64,000 nt of DNA, from the NCBI RefSeq assembly GCF_011759375.1, contig NZ_JAARML010000002.1:2046001-2110000 (forward strand), in the 5' to 3' direction. Within the stretch, counting starts at the first letter, position 1; each line of letters begins with the position of its first letter. A model generated the notes under the pieces. It was not told the DNA's origin. It did not search any database and saw only the letters and a list, made by a program, of their open reading frames with translations. The stretch is from Paraflavitalea devenefica. Its GTDB lineage: Bacteria > Bacteroidota > Bacteroidia > Chitinophagales > Chitinophagaceae. Both the position numbers and the translations under genes were made by a program. Of this stretch, positions 1-8,841 are shown piece by piece.

Positions 1-450
1 TTCCGTGATCACTACCGATCCTGATTGCTCCAGGGCTTTGACCGCGTCGCCGGCAATTGCCGGGAAGGTCATCATCCGGAAATAATCGGGTTCTACGTAC
101 ACCGTTTTTTCGTACAGCGCTTTTTCTCCACTTTTGATGAGTCCCTGGCCTCCACTGCCAAAGCGGGAGATGTATTTTACTTCAGGTATGTCGTTTCGAA
201 TAGCCCCTGCCAGCGGTCCTGACACGGAGGTGCCTGAACTGATTTCACCATCGACTTTATAGTTCTTGATCAGCGCATGAATATTGGGCAAATGGGTGTG
301 AAACTTGTCGTAGCTCACCATATCCAGTATCACAAGCATCACCAGGATACTGATGGCCAGGCCCACAGCCAGCCCACTGATATTAATAAAAGAAGAGATC
401 TTATTCTTCACCAGGCTGCGCCAGGCGATCTTCAGGTAATTTTTCAGCAT
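1..450 (-). CDS. ABC transporter permease, FtsX/MacB type (N-terminal part, runs off the window)
   Basis: Only the first 150 codons are present; the start codon is at 450 and the gene continues past the left edge. The protein begins MLKNYLKIAWRSLVKNK, the cytoplasmic start common to Bacteroidota MacB/FtsX-type permeases. One membrane segment follows (about residues 20-43), then the start of a periplasmic MacB-like domain. Members of the family pair with a LolD/MacB-type ATPase and move lipoproteins, peptides or drugs across the envelope. No ATPase gene is visible here, so the substrate cannot be given. A decayed relative with nearly the same first residues lies at 44175-44695. The gene is divergent from the SecD-like gene to its right. 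Confidence 0.85.
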   Translation of the reverse strand, partial: MLKNYLKIAWRSLVKNKISSFINISGLAVGLAISILVMLVILDMVSYDKFHTHLPNIHALIKNYKVDGEISSGTSVSGPLAGAIRNDIPEVKYISRFGSGGQGLIKSGEKALYEKTVYVEPDYFRMMTFPAIAGDAVKALEQSGSVVITE

Positions 451-649
451 ATATGATAGTATCGGGTTGTTTGTTCCCGGCCAAGAAAATGCCAGAATAG
501 TAACTTGTTACTAATCAGCAATGTATACATGCAATGCAATGGTAAGACTGTCCTGTTTTGATACAACGGGTGTTCGCTTTATGGTAGTCCTTTACAGTTA
601 TGAAATGAATCGCAAAAGCTTTATTTTCATACCTGAATCCCACTATTGT

Positions 650-1801
650 ATGACAACCCGATTAACCCGTTCCATTATCCTTTCTGCAGGCATTGCCCTG
701 CTTATTACAGCCGCTTATTACTGGTTATTGAATGAAACCCGGTTGCTGAAGAAAGCCCCGAAAGTCACCCGTTATCAGGCAGAAGTCAATATCCGTTTGG
801 GAGCGCCGGAGAATGTAACAAGCCCTGTTGCTGATGTCCAAAAATGCATAGCCATTATTGATGACCGGTTAACGCAGGTCCGGTATGAACACACCATAAA
901 ACCGGAAAACGATAAGACTTTCACCATTTCAATAGATGGGCTGACAGATACCACCGGCCTGAAAGAATTACTGACAGGAAATGGCAGCCTTGCCATGCAG
1001 GAGGTGTATGACCTTTCCGTTTTTGCCAATACGCTTTCTTCGGCCAATAATGCCCTGGCAAACTACTTTCGTTCCCATCCGGAAGATACCCTGCTTCGCC
1101 AAAACAGCCAGTTGAGCACGATTGAATACCCCTTGCTGTCGTTATTAAATCCGGCACGGCCCTTTACAGGAGGGGGAGGCGGTATGGTATATCCGGGATA
1201 TATTGGGCTGGTAGCTGAAAAGGATACTGCTTTACTCCGTCAATTGCTGGAGCATCCTGCCGCCACGCCGTACTGGCCTGCTGATAATCGCTTCATGCTG
1301 GGAAAGAATGATGGGTATGGCGTCACGCAAGGCACTCAACTGGTATATTCCATCAAATACCATCCGCCCCGGATCACGAATAAAAACATCATTCGGGCAG
1401 AAGCTGAGTATGATGGGAGCACCAACGAGCAGGTGGTTGCCATGGACTTTGACCCTGCCGGAACGGCGGAATGGGAGCGAATGACCACCCGGAATATCAA
1501 TAAGCCCATTGCCATTTGCCTGAACGATAAAGTGATGTCGGCGCCCACCGTTACAATGGCAATAAGCGGCGGCAAATCCAGGATAACTTTAGGCAGAAGT
1601 ACTGACAACGAGCATGGTAAAATACTAAGTATTTTGCTGAAAAGCAAGGAGTTACCGCTCCAGGTACAGGTAAATCAGGCACATTTTTCGCCGGCCCGCC
1701 CACAAATTCCGGCTGTTTGGCCTTATGCTCTTTTATTTATGCTTTCCTTTGTGATAGCAATGACTGTCCAATGGCTGATTTACCGGTTGAATAAAAATTA
1801 A
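650..1801 (+). CDS. SecD-like periplasmic (P1-type) domain protein, membrane anchored, lacking the porter domain
   Basis: The 383-residue protein has a membrane segment at each end (about residues 8-26 and 355-377). Between them is a periplasmic region that resembles the SecD part of the adjacent secDF gene. Shared words include LLNPARPF next to YPGYIGLV here, against VLNPARPY and YPGYVGIS in SecDF, and then NINKPIAICLNDKVMSAP against NIGKPIAIVLDDIVYTAP. The multi-helix RND porter half of SecD and all of SecF are absent. The frame is open upstream, but a start at 650 (MTTRLTRS) puts the first hydrophobic segment at the N-terminus; ATG codons at 605 and 521 are alternatives. By position it could be an accessory to the Sec translocon, but that is inference; it could equally be a degraded duplicate. 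Confidence 0.7.
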   Translation: MTTRLTRSIILSAGIALLITAAYYWLLNETRLLKKAPKVTRYQAEVNIRLGAPENVTSPVADVQKCIAIIDDRLTQVRYEHTIKPENDKTFTISIDGLTDTTGLKELLTGNGSLAMQEVYDLSVFANTLSSANNALANYFRSHPEDTLLRQNSQLSTIEYPLLSLLNPARPFTGGGGGMVYPGYIGLVAEKDTALLRQLLEHPAATPYWPADNRFMLGKNDGYGVTQGTQLVYSIKYHPPRITNKNIIRAEAEYDGSTNEQVVAMDFDPAGTAEWERMTTRNINKPIAICLNDKVMSAPTVTMAISGGKSRITLGRSTDNEHGKILSILLKSKELPLQVQVNQAHFSPARPQIPAVWPYALLFMLSFVIAMTVQWLIYRLNKN

Positions 1802-1891
1802 AAGCCCGGCTATCTGTAAGCGCTTGTCGAAACCTTCTATAAGCCTCATTTTCAGGCTTATTTTGCTGTTTCCTTTTCTGTCTGAAAACCC

Positions 1892-1899
1892 TATCTTTG
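1892..1899 (+). promoter_or_regulatory. Putative Bacteroidota -7 promoter element of secDF
   Basis: TATCTTTG matches the Bacteroidota -7 consensus TAnnTTTG exactly and lies 30 bp upstream of the secDF start codon. A clear TTTG at the -33 position is not seen at the expected spacing, so the call rests on the -7 element alone. Confidence 0.5.
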
Positions 1900-1928
1900 C
1901 CAACTCCTAAAAAATAAACAACATTGCA

Positions 1929-4900
1929 ATGAGAGCACTGGTTAGCATTTTTGCTGGATTATTGATCCTTATATCCCTTTACCAGCTATCCTTTACCTGG
2001 TTCGTGAACAAGTATGAGAAAGAGTTGGACGCCAAAGCCACTTCCTACATCAAACGGGCATACACTGCCGCAGCCCAAAAATATCCTGGTGATAAAGAAG
2101 CACAAGCTGCTTACCAGGATTCACTGGATACTTATAAAGCCACCTACCTCGATAGCTTACGTATTGCTTCCAAAGATAAAAAGATTACCTGGTGGGGACA
2201 GTCTTACCAGAAAGCCAAAGAAAGTGAACTGTTATTAGGCCTCGACCTTCAGGGTGGTATCAACGTAACGATGGATATTGCATTGGACGGACTGGTCAAA
2301 GGGCTGGCCAATAACCCCAAAGATCCCCAGATCACCAAAGCCATTGCAGAAGCGCAACGCCTTAAGCTGACCAGTGACCAAAACTTCATTAACCTTTTCG
2401 TTACTGCTTTCAAGAGTGTGAACCCCGGCGCTAAACTGGCCCCTCACTTTGCCAAAGCCGGTAATAAACTGAATGCTACTTCCAACGATAACCAGGTAAT
2501 CGACTACATCAATGGAAAAGCTACTGCTGCCATGTCTCAAACCTACCAGGTATTGAGAATGCGTATTGACAAATTTGGTGTGGCGCAACCTTCCATCAGC
2601 CTGGATGAAAATAAAGGTATTATTACCGTGGAACTGGCCGGCGCCAGCGATCCTGAACGGGTAAGGAAATACCTGCAGTCTACTGCCAACCTGCAATTCT
2701 GGGAAGTATATACCATGAATGATGGTGTAATGCAAACCGGGCTGGTAAATGCCGATAAGGCTTTGGAAACTTACCTGTATGGTACTTCTGCCACTACGCC
2801 GGATAGTACAACTTCCATTCCTGATTCTATAGGAGGCGCTAAACGCGATTCCTTAAAGAAAGTCGTTGACAGCGCTGCCCTGGCTGCCCGCCAGAACCCG
2901 CTGTTCAGGGTGTTGAATCCTGCACGTCCTTACCAAACAAACAATGGCGGCACCCAATATCCCGGCTATGTTGGTATTTCTCTTTTAAAAGATACTGGCA
3001 AGGTAAACCAGTACCTCAACCTGCAGGTTGTACGTAACAACTTCCCGGGCAACGTGAAGTTCTTGTGGGGTAAGCGGGACCGCGATGACAATGGTAAATT
3101 AAGCGATATCCTCACCTTATATGCCATCAAGACCGTTCCTGGTAAAGAAGGCGCTCAACTGGAAGGTGGCGCTATTGAAGAGGCAAGGCAGGATTTTGAC
3201 CAGACTACAAATGAAGTACTGGTACTGATGGATATGAATGATGCCGGTGGCCGTATATGGGCGGCAATGACAGAGCGCAATATCGGCAAGCCCATCGCCA
3301 TCGTACTGGATGATATTGTTTATACAGCTCCCAACGTAAACCAGAAAATTGACGGTGGTAGCTCCCGCATCACTATGGGTTCCGGTAATGCCAAGAACAG
3401 GGCCCTGGTGGTAGAAGAAGCACAGGATATTGCCAATATCCTGGAATCAGGTAAAGTAGAAGCCGCTGCCAAGATCGTACAGGAGCAGGTAGTAGGACCT
3501 ACGCTGGGTGAAGAAGCTGTACAGGGTGGTATGATGTCTTTTGGCATCGCCTTCATAGTGATCTTCCTCCTGATGCTGGTATATTATAACACCGCTGGTG
3601 TGGTAGCCAATATCGCCCTGATCCTGAACCTGCTGTTTACCATTGGTGTGCTGAGTGCCCTGGGCGCCACGCTCACTGCTCCCGGTATTGCGGGCCTGGT
3701 ACTCACGATCGGTATGGCTGTAGATACGAACGTAATCATATTTGAACGTATCAAGGATGAGCTGGCGCATGGCAAGTCGCATGAGCAGGCTGTAAAAGAC
3801 GGTTACCGCCGTTCCTTACCGCCGGTACTGGATGCGCACATCACTACTTTATTAACTGCCATTATCCTGGCCATCTATGGTCTGGGTCCTGTATTAGGTT
3901 TTGCTACCACGCAGATCATTGGTATCCTCTTGTCCCTGTTCTGCGGTATCCTGGTATCACGCCTCATCACCGACTTCTATACCAATAAGAACCGTCACTT
4001 CAAATATTTCACTAAGCTTTCCAAGCGCATCTTCCAGCATGCCGCCTATAAGTTTATCGAATTCCGGAAAGTAGCCTATGTCATTTCTGTGATCGTACTG
4101 GTCTTAGGTGTGGCTGCTATCATCCACGGCTTTGATGAAGGCGTGGAATTTAAAGGCGGACGGAGCTATGTGGTGAACTTCGGTAAGCCGGTAGATGAAG
4201 AAAAGGTACGGGTGGCCTTGGAAGAAACTTTCAAGAAAACACCGGTGATCAAGACCTATGGTTCTGCCAGCAAGCTGGAGATCACTACCGATCACAGGAT
4301 CAATGAAGAAGGATTAGCGATAGATTCTTCGGTGCGCAATACCCTGTTTGGCGGGTTAAAGCCTTTCCTGCCGGCCAACCTGACTGCCGAAGAGTTTGCT
4401 ACTACTAAATATGTGGAAGGCACCAAAAAAGTAGACCCTACTATTTCTGATGACCTGAAAAGTGGCGCCCAGTGGGCTACCTTCTGGTCACTGCTGATCA
4501 TCGCTATCTATATCTTTATCCGTTTCCGCGACTGGCGTTATTCACTGGGTACTATTGTGGCCCTGCTGCACGACGTATTGGTAACGCTGATCGTATTCTC
4601 CTTCCTGAAAGGGGTGGTGCCTTTCCCGCTGGAAATAGACCAGCACTTTATTGCGGCCATCCTTACGGTGATCGGTTTCTCCATGAACGATACGGTGATC
4701 GTATACGACCGTGTGCGTGAATACAGCCACACGATGAAGAATGTAGATAAAACAACGCTGATCAATAAGGCGATCAATGATACGCTGAGCCGTACCATTA
4801 TGACCTCGCTGACGGTATTCCTCACCATCCTCATCCTGTTCCTGGTAGGTGGTGAAGTAACAAAAGGATTTGCCTTTGCGATGCTGATCGGTGTTGTTAC

Positions 4901-5048
4901 CGGTACCTATTCTTCCATCTTTGTAGCGGCCCCCATGCTGGTTGACCTGGCCAAGAGCAAACCACTGGGTGAAGCTGATGCAAAGCCCGGAACGCCTGCA
5001 CAGCCGATAAAGGCCAAGCCCGTTGCCCCGGTAGCGAAGAAAGCGTAA
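1929..5048 (+). CDS. secDF: Protein translocase subunit SecDF (fused)
   Basis: This 1039-residue protein is a SecD-SecF fusion, the usual form in Bacteroidota. It sits in the inner membrane with SecYEG and uses the proton motive force to help pull exported proteins across. In order it shows an N-terminal membrane helix, the SecD entry motif LLGLDLQGGINV (about residue 100), a large periplasmic P1 region and a first porter bundle with GMAVDTNVIIFERIKDEL (about residues 597-614). The SecF half starts near residue 715, with a membrane helix followed by GVEFKGG. The second porter bundle carries GFSMNDTVIVYDRVRE (about residues 918-933). The C-terminus is a Lys/Ala/Pro-rich tail. Length and motifs look complete. 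A SecD-like periplasmic paralogue lies directly upstream. Confidence 0.97.
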   Translation: MRALVSIFAGLLILISLYQLSFTWFVNKYEKELDAKATSYIKRAYTAAAQKYPGDKEAQAAYQDSLDTYKATYLDSLRIASKDKKITWWGQSYQKAKESELLLGLDLQGGINVTMDIALDGLVKGLANNPKDPQITKAIAEAQRLKLTSDQNFINLFVTAFKSVNPGAKLAPHFAKAGNKLNATSNDNQVIDYINGKATAAMSQTYQVLRMRIDKFGVAQPSISLDENKGIITVELAGASDPERVRKYLQSTANLQFWEVYTMNDGVMQTGLVNADKALETYLYGTSATTPDSTTSIPDSIGGAKRDSLKKVVDSAALAARQNPLFRVLNPARPYQTNNGGTQYPGYVGISLLKDTGKVNQYLNLQVVRNNFPGNVKFLWGKRDRDDNGKLSDILTLYAIKTVPGKEGAQLEGGAIEEARQDFDQTTNEVLVLMDMNDAGGRIWAAMTERNIGKPIAIVLDDIVYTAPNVNQKIDGGSSRITMGSGNAKNRALVVEEAQDIANILESGKVEAAAKIVQEQVVGPTLGEEAVQGGMMSFGIAFIVIFLLMLVYYNTAGVVANIALILNLLFTIGVLSALGATLTAPGIAGLVLTIGMAVDTNVIIFERIKDELAHGKSHEQAVKDGYRRSLPPVLDAHITTLLTAIILAIYGLGPVLGFATTQIIGILLSLFCGILVSRLITDFYTNKNRHFKYFTKLSKRIFQHAAYKFIEFRKVAYVISVIVLVLGVAAIIHGFDEGVEFKGGRSYVVNFGKPVDEEKVRVALEETFKKTPVIKTYGSASKLEITTDHRINEEGLAIDSSVRNTLFGGLKPFLPANLTAEEFATTKYVEGTKKVDPTISDDLKSGAQWATFWSLLIIAIYIFIRFRDWRYSLGTIVALLHDVLVTLIVFSFLKGVVPFPLEIDQHFIAAILTVIGFSMNDTVIVYDRVREYSHTMKNVDKTTLINKAINDTLSRTIMTSLTVFLTILILFLVGGEVTKGFAFAMLIGVVTGTYSSIFVAAPMLVDLAKSKPLGEADAKPGTPAQPIKAKPVAPVAKKA

Positions 5049-5070
5049 GAATATCCTGATTAGATTATAG

Positions 5071-5103
5071 ACAAACCCTGTAGCGCTATGCTATGGGGTT
5101 TGT
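5071..5103 (+). terminator. Putative terminator of secDF
   Basis: ACAAACCC (5071-5078) pairs with GGGTTTGT (5096-5103) across a 17-nt loop, 23 bp after the secDF stop. The sequence after it is T-rich but has no long T-run. Confidence 0.55.
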
Positions 5104-5116
5104 TGTTTATAGCCAT

Positions 5117-5151
5117 AAAAAGAGAACGTCGTCCACCCACGGACGACGTTC
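5117..5151 (-). terminator. Terminator of the minus-strand Lys-rich protein gene
   Basis: A perfect 11-bp stem, GAACGTCGTCC (5124-5134) with GGACGACGTTC (5141-5151), closes a 6-nt loop. On the minus strand it is followed by TCTTTTT, as expected for an intrinsic terminator of the gene at 5193-5402. With the hairpin at 5071-5103 it separates two convergent genes. Confidence 0.8.
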
Positions 5152-5192
5152 ATTAAACCCTAACAAAACCGACCTTGCTTTATGAAAAATTA

Positions 5193-5402
5193 TCAGGACT
5201 GCTTAGCTTGCTTAGTGTGTTTTTTGTGATGATGGGCACCGGCAGCCTTCTTTGTTTCTTTCTTATCAGTTTTAGCCACATCCCTGGCGGGAGCTGTTGC
5301 TTCTTTCTTAGCAGGCTCTTTAGCTTGCTTAGGAGTTGCCTGAGCCATTGTAAGGCCAGTTAATGCTATCACCATAGTGGCTAATAAGAATACCTTTTTC
5401 AT
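5193..5402 (-). CDS. Small exported Lys/Ala-rich protein
   Basis: The 69-residue product starts with a signal peptide (MKKVFLLATMVIALTGLTMAQA). The mature part is almost entirely Lys, Ala, Thr, Glu and His, with a HHHKKHTKQ tail. An upstream in-frame ATG at 5468 exists, but the Lys-Lys hydrophobic start at 5402 is the natural signal peptide. Proteins of this type are common in the Bacteroidota periplasm and have no assigned function; low-complexity basic tails may bind polyanions, which is only a guess. It is monocistronic, with its own terminator. Confidence 0.75.
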   Translation of the reverse strand: MKKVFLLATMVIALTGLTMAQATPKQAKEPAKKEATAPARDVAKTDKKETKKAAGAHHHKKHTKQAKQS

Positions 5403-5530
5403 TGTCTTATATTTTATAGTTGAAAAATGTTTACAGGGTAAAACTATCCAAATAATTTGCCCATACACATTTTTGAAGGCTGCTTAACCGCGGGTTAACT
5501 ACTGTTAATGAATTGTTGATGAATGCTCCC

Positions 5531-5578
5531 TGTCAGCCTGAGCCTGTCGAAGGCGGTTTCGACAAGCTCAACCTGACA
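5531..5578. repeat. Intergenic palindromic repeat (REP-like)
   Basis: The segment is an imperfect inverted repeat running from TGTCAG to CTGACA, with CCTGTCGAA opposite TTCGACAAG inside. It matches the general form of the CCTGTCGAA/TTCGACAGG dispersed palindromes found between genes in many bacterial genomes. No second full copy is in this window. Confidence 0.6.
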
Positions 5579-5675
5579 TTTTCTATGTAACTTACCTTAA
5601 CGATCGGTTAACCAGATAAAGTAAAAAGGATAAATAATGCGTAGCAAATTTGCCGGAGGTATTTATATAAACAGC

Positions 5676-6941
5676 ATGCGTTCTTCAACCCTCAGGTGGA
5701 TCATTCTGCTGGCTACATTCTTAATCGCGCTGATTGTAGGTGTGCAGCTATTCTGGCTTCATATAGTGTATTCCTATGAACAAAAGACCTTTAATACAAA
5801 CGTAGTAAAAAGTATACGTGGCTTGTATGAGGATATGGATATTGCCGATACGCCATCCAATCACCTGCAGGACCTGGTAGAAGACCCCTCCCCGGATTAT
5901 TTCCTTTTCCGGGTGAAAGGGAAGGGGTTCTCAAATGACTCGCTGGTACATTACCTCAAGCATGAGCTGAATGATTTTGATGTGCTAACGGATGCGCATG
6001 TAGGTTTTTATGACGCCCGGCAGGGTAAATACATGGCCGAGCAATATATACCTGCTGCCGCTGCCCGCTATGATCCTACCCAGAAGGTGCTGGCGGTGTA
6101 TAAAAGGCCCCATGATTATGTGGTGTTGTATTTTCCGCATCGCAATAAATATGTATTGGCCCAGATGAACTTCTGGTTCATCAGTACAGGGATCTTATTT
6201 ATTGTATTGATAGGGCTGGCGGTTATCCTGTTTTATTTCTATCGCCAGAAGTTCCTGGCAGAGGTACAGAAAGATTTCGTCAACAACTTTACCCACGAGT
6301 TTAAAACCCCGCTGGCCGTAATGAAAATATCGGCCGAGGTATTGTTGCAGGAGAAGATCGTAAACCAGCCCGACAAGTTGTTTAAGTACGCCCACATTAT
6401 ACAGCACCAGACAGAACACCTGCAAAGCCAGGTAGAACGGTTATTGCATATCGCCTCTACCGACCGGCGGGAACTGCCTATTGAGAAAGTGAAGGTGCCG
6501 GTGAGGGAGATCATTGAGCAGGCTGTTGCCAAAGTACAACCCCTTGTAGAGGATAAAGAGGCGCTGGTAGAAATACAGGACCCCTCAATGCCCGGCTATG
6601 AGCTGCTGGCCGACAGGGTGCACCTGGAACTGGCGGTGGTAAACCTGCTGGAAAATGCCCTGAAATATTCCACCAAACCCCATGTGATCATCAGTGCGGG
6701 CCGGGAGAATGGGCATCTTTTTATTTCCGTAAAAGATAATGGCATAGGTATTGAAAAGAAATACCAAAAGAACCTGTTTAAAAAATTTTACCGGGTACCC
6801 ACCGGAGACGTACATAATGTAAAAGGGTTCGGTTTAGGACTGAACTTTGTGAAAAGGATCATTGAAGCGCATCATGGCAGTATTAAAGTGAATAGCCTGC
6901 CGGGTATCGGAACGGAATTTAAAATGCTATTCCCGCTTTAA
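5676..6941 (+). CDS. Sensor histidine kinase (two-component system)
   Basis: The product (421 residues from the 5676 start) is an inner-membrane sensor kinase. It has a membrane helix at the N-terminus, a periplasmic sensor region of about 130 residues, a second membrane helix and then the kinase core. The phospho-acceptor histidine lies in FTHEFKTPLAV (about residue 207). The N box is LLENALKYS, the G1 box VKDNGIGI and the G2 box GFGLGLNFVK. There is no obvious HAMP domain. ATG 5637 would add 13 residues before the helix; 5676 gives the more usual start. The OmpR-type regulator begins 12 bp after the stop, so the two are one operon. The signal sensed is not evident. Confidence 0.93.
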   Translation: MRSSTLRWIILLATFLIALIVGVQLFWLHIVYSYEQKTFNTNVVKSIRGLYEDMDIADTPSNHLQDLVEDPSPDYFLFRVKGKGFSNDSLVHYLKHELNDFDVLTDAHVGFYDARQGKYMAEQYIPAAAARYDPTQKVLAVYKRPHDYVVLYFPHRNKYVLAQMNFWFISTGILFIVLIGLAVILFYFYRQKFLAEVQKDFVNNFTHEFKTPLAVMKISAEVLLQEKIVNQPDKLFKYAHIIQHQTEHLQSQVERLLHIASTDRRELPIEKVKVPVREIIEQAVAKVQPLVEDKEALVEIQDPSMPGYELLADRVHLELAVVNLLENALKYSTKPHVIISAGRENGHLFISVKDNGIGIEKKYQKNLFKKFYRVPTGDVHNVKGFGLGLNFVKRIIEAHHGSIKVNSLPGIGTEFKMLFPL

Positions 6942-6953
6942 AATTATATCATC

Positions 6954-7661
6954 ATGACAACGAGAAAAGGAAGAGTATTGCTGGCCGAAGACGATCTGGC
7001 ATTGAGCTATGTGATCAAAGATAACCTGGTAGAGGCCGGTTATGAAGTAATCGTATGCCCCGACGGCCAGACAGCTATTGACCAGTTTGATAAGGGGCGG
7101 TTTGACATCTGCCTGCTCGATGTAATGATGCCCAATAAGGACGGTTTTACCGTAGCCAGAAAGATCCGCCAGCACAGCGATGTGATCCCCATCCTTTTCC
7201 TGACCGCCCGCTCCATGGAGGAAGACCGGATCAAAGGATTTGTGTCTGGCGCCGACGACTACATTACAAAGCCGTTCAGCATGCAGGAACTGCTGTTGCG
7301 TATGGATGTTTTTATGCGCCGAACCAAAAAGCTGTCGGCAGACCAACTGCAGGAGTTCACCATCGGCAAACTTACTTTCTCCTATAGCGACCTTAAGCTG
7401 AATACGCCCACTGAAAGCTTTACCCTCACCCAGAAGGAAGCCGACCTGCTGAAGTTCCTTTGTGAACATGCCAATCATATCCTGAAACGGGAGGAGGTGT
7501 TGCTGCATGTATGGGGCAAGGACGACTACTTCCTGGGCAGAAGCATGGACGTTTTTATGACCAAGCTCCGTAAATATTTTAAGGCCGATCCCGATGTACT
7601 CCTGGAAACGATCCATGGAGTAGGCTTCCGCTTCAATGCCTCCGTACAGGTGCCCGCCTGA
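6954..7661 (+). CDS. OmpR/PhoB-family response regulator
   Basis: The 235-residue protein has a receiver domain with the acidic pair E12-D13-D14, phospho-acceptor D56 (LLDVMMP), the conserved Thr in FLTARS and the Lys in YITKPF. A winged-helix DNA-binding domain fills the C-terminal 95 residues (LTQKEADLLKFLCEH; GVGFRF near the end). It is co-transcribed with the preceding kinase and should be its partner. Targets are unknown. Confidence 0.95.
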   Translation: MTTRKGRVLLAEDDLALSYVIKDNLVEAGYEVIVCPDGQTAIDQFDKGRFDICLLDVMMPNKDGFTVARKIRQHSDVIPILFLTARSMEEDRIKGFVSGADDYITKPFSMQELLLRMDVFMRRTKKLSADQLQEFTIGKLTFSYSDLKLNTPTESFTLTQKEADLLKFLCEHANHILKREEVLLHVWGKDDYFLGRSMDVFMTKLRKYFKADPDVLLETIHGVGFRFNASVQVPA

Positions 7662-7811
7662 TAACTTTGAGCATTGAACGTGGCACTGGTCCTGGACGCA
7701 GGCCGTGACTTTTCCATTCCCCGGCATCTCAATTGCACATACTATACTCATTAAACGATCGTCAGGATATTAGCATTTCGCTAACATTCCTGAACAATTT
7801 GTTATTGATTA

Positions 7812-7833
7812 CCATGGAATTAAACCATGGAAT
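7812..7833. promoter_or_regulatory. Direct repeat of CCATGGAAT upstream of a lipoprotein gene
   Basis: CCATGGAAT occurs at 7812-7820 and 7825-7833, a 13-bp period, about 60 bp before the start codon. Each copy contains the palindrome CCATGG. It may be a regulator binding site; no family can be assigned. Confidence 0.35.
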
Positions 7834-7890
7834 GGAAATTGAAATCAAAATACAGGAGGTACGATTAAATCACCTTAAATGAAGTATTGT

Positions 7891-8523
7891 ATGAAAAAGT
7901 TAATAATACCTGTCAGCCTTGCCATGATGGTCCTGCTGGCAGCCTGTAATTCCACCAAAGTCACCTCATCCTGGAAAGCGGATGATGCCAGCAAGCTCAA
8001 TTACCAGCAGGTACTGGTATTGGGGCTGATGCCTAATAAAGACCGCAGTATAAGCATGGACATGGAAAATGAACTGGCCGGGGAAATGAAAGCGGCCGGC
8101 GTGAATGCCGTAGCTGCCAGCACGGTGTTTTCTCCCAACCAGCTTAATAATATGAATGAGCAAAGGGCGCTCCGCTGGCTCCGGAACAAGGGGTATGATG
8201 CCGTGATGACGATCGTATTGCTCGATAAATCCAAAGAACGGGACTATGTGCCGGGTAATGTTACCTATCAACCCCTGGGCGGCTATTACAGCCGTTTCTG
8301 GGGCTATTACAGAACGGTCTATGGCCGGGTATATACACCGGGCTACTATACCACCAGCACCAATTATTTCTGGGAAAGTAACCTGTACAGCCTGGGTGAC
8401 AATAAAATGCTCTATTCCGTGCAGTCCCAATCCTTTGATCCTGCTGCCGACAACATCGGCCGTGACTATGCCAAACAGATCACACGGGATATGCTGAAGC
8501 AGGGTATACTGGTTAAGAAATAA
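7891..8523 (+). CDS. Lipoprotein of unknown function (DUF4136-like)
   Basis: The product (210 residues from 7891) has a lipoprotein signal peptide with lipobox LLAAC, so it should be anchored to a membrane by its Cys. The mature part begins NSTKVTSSWKADD, contains a Tyr/Gly-rich stretch near residues 125-155 (GGYYSRFWGYYRTVYG), and ends with a DxxYAKQITRDMLKQG helix. This layout recalls small DUF4136-type envelope lipoproteins, but the match is by eye. ATG 7879 is an alternative start four codons upstream. It stands alone between the two-component pair and the alkD-like gene. Confidence 0.7.
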   Translation: MKKLIIPVSLAMMVLLAACNSTKVTSSWKADDASKLNYQQVLVLGLMPNKDRSISMDMENELAGEMKAAGVNAVAASTVFSPNQLNNMNEQRALRWLRNKGYDAVMTIVLLDKSKERDYVPGNVTYQPLGGYYSRFWGYYRTVYGRVYTPGYYTTSTNYFWESNLYSLGDNKMLYSVQSQSFDPAADNIGRDYAKQITRDMLKQGILVKK

Positions 8524-8676
8524 ATTAGCAGATAAGCTTCGTAACTTAAACAAGATCAGTTTTCAATGCCTTCGTATTAAACGGAGGCATTTTGCCATTG
8601 AGCCCTTAGTACATTCATCCTTAGCCGCCTCTATATCATAGATTATCTTTAATATATTAAACAATTATTATTCATA

Positions 8677-8764
8677 TATTTCAGAGATATTCCAGACCAA
8701 AAGAAGTGGGATATCTCTGGAATATCTCTGTGTTATATGTGGAATATCTCTGGATTATCCTACT
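8677..8764. repeat. Array of degenerate repeats with an 11-bp period upstream of the alkD-like gene
   Basis: Read in 11-base steps from 8677, the units are TATTTCAGAGA, TATTCCAGACC, AAAAGAAGTGG, GATATCTCTGG, AATATCTCTGT, GTTATATGTGG, AATATCTCTGG and ATTATCCTACT. Four units share AT-ATCTCTGG or a close variant in the same phase. A perfect 14-bp inverted repeat, CAGAGATATTCCAG (8682-8695) with CTGGAATATCTCTG (8717-8730), overlaps the array. The array ends about 50 bp before the -7 element of the next gene. Two further 11-bp arrays occur in the window. Confidence 0.75.
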
Positions 8765-8814
8765 ATTTACTGGCAGGGAACCGGAAGACTTCCACAATGC
8801 TTCTGCGGCTAACG

Positions 8815-8822
8815 TATTTTTG
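8815..8822 (+). promoter_or_regulatory. Putative -7 promoter element of the alkD-like gene
   Basis: TATTTTTG matches TAnnTTTG. Because transcription would start a few bases downstream, the ATG at 8824 would sit at or before the transcript start, which favours translation from ATG 8842. Confidence 0.45.
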
Positions 8823-8841
8823 TATGCCTAAAACAATTCAT

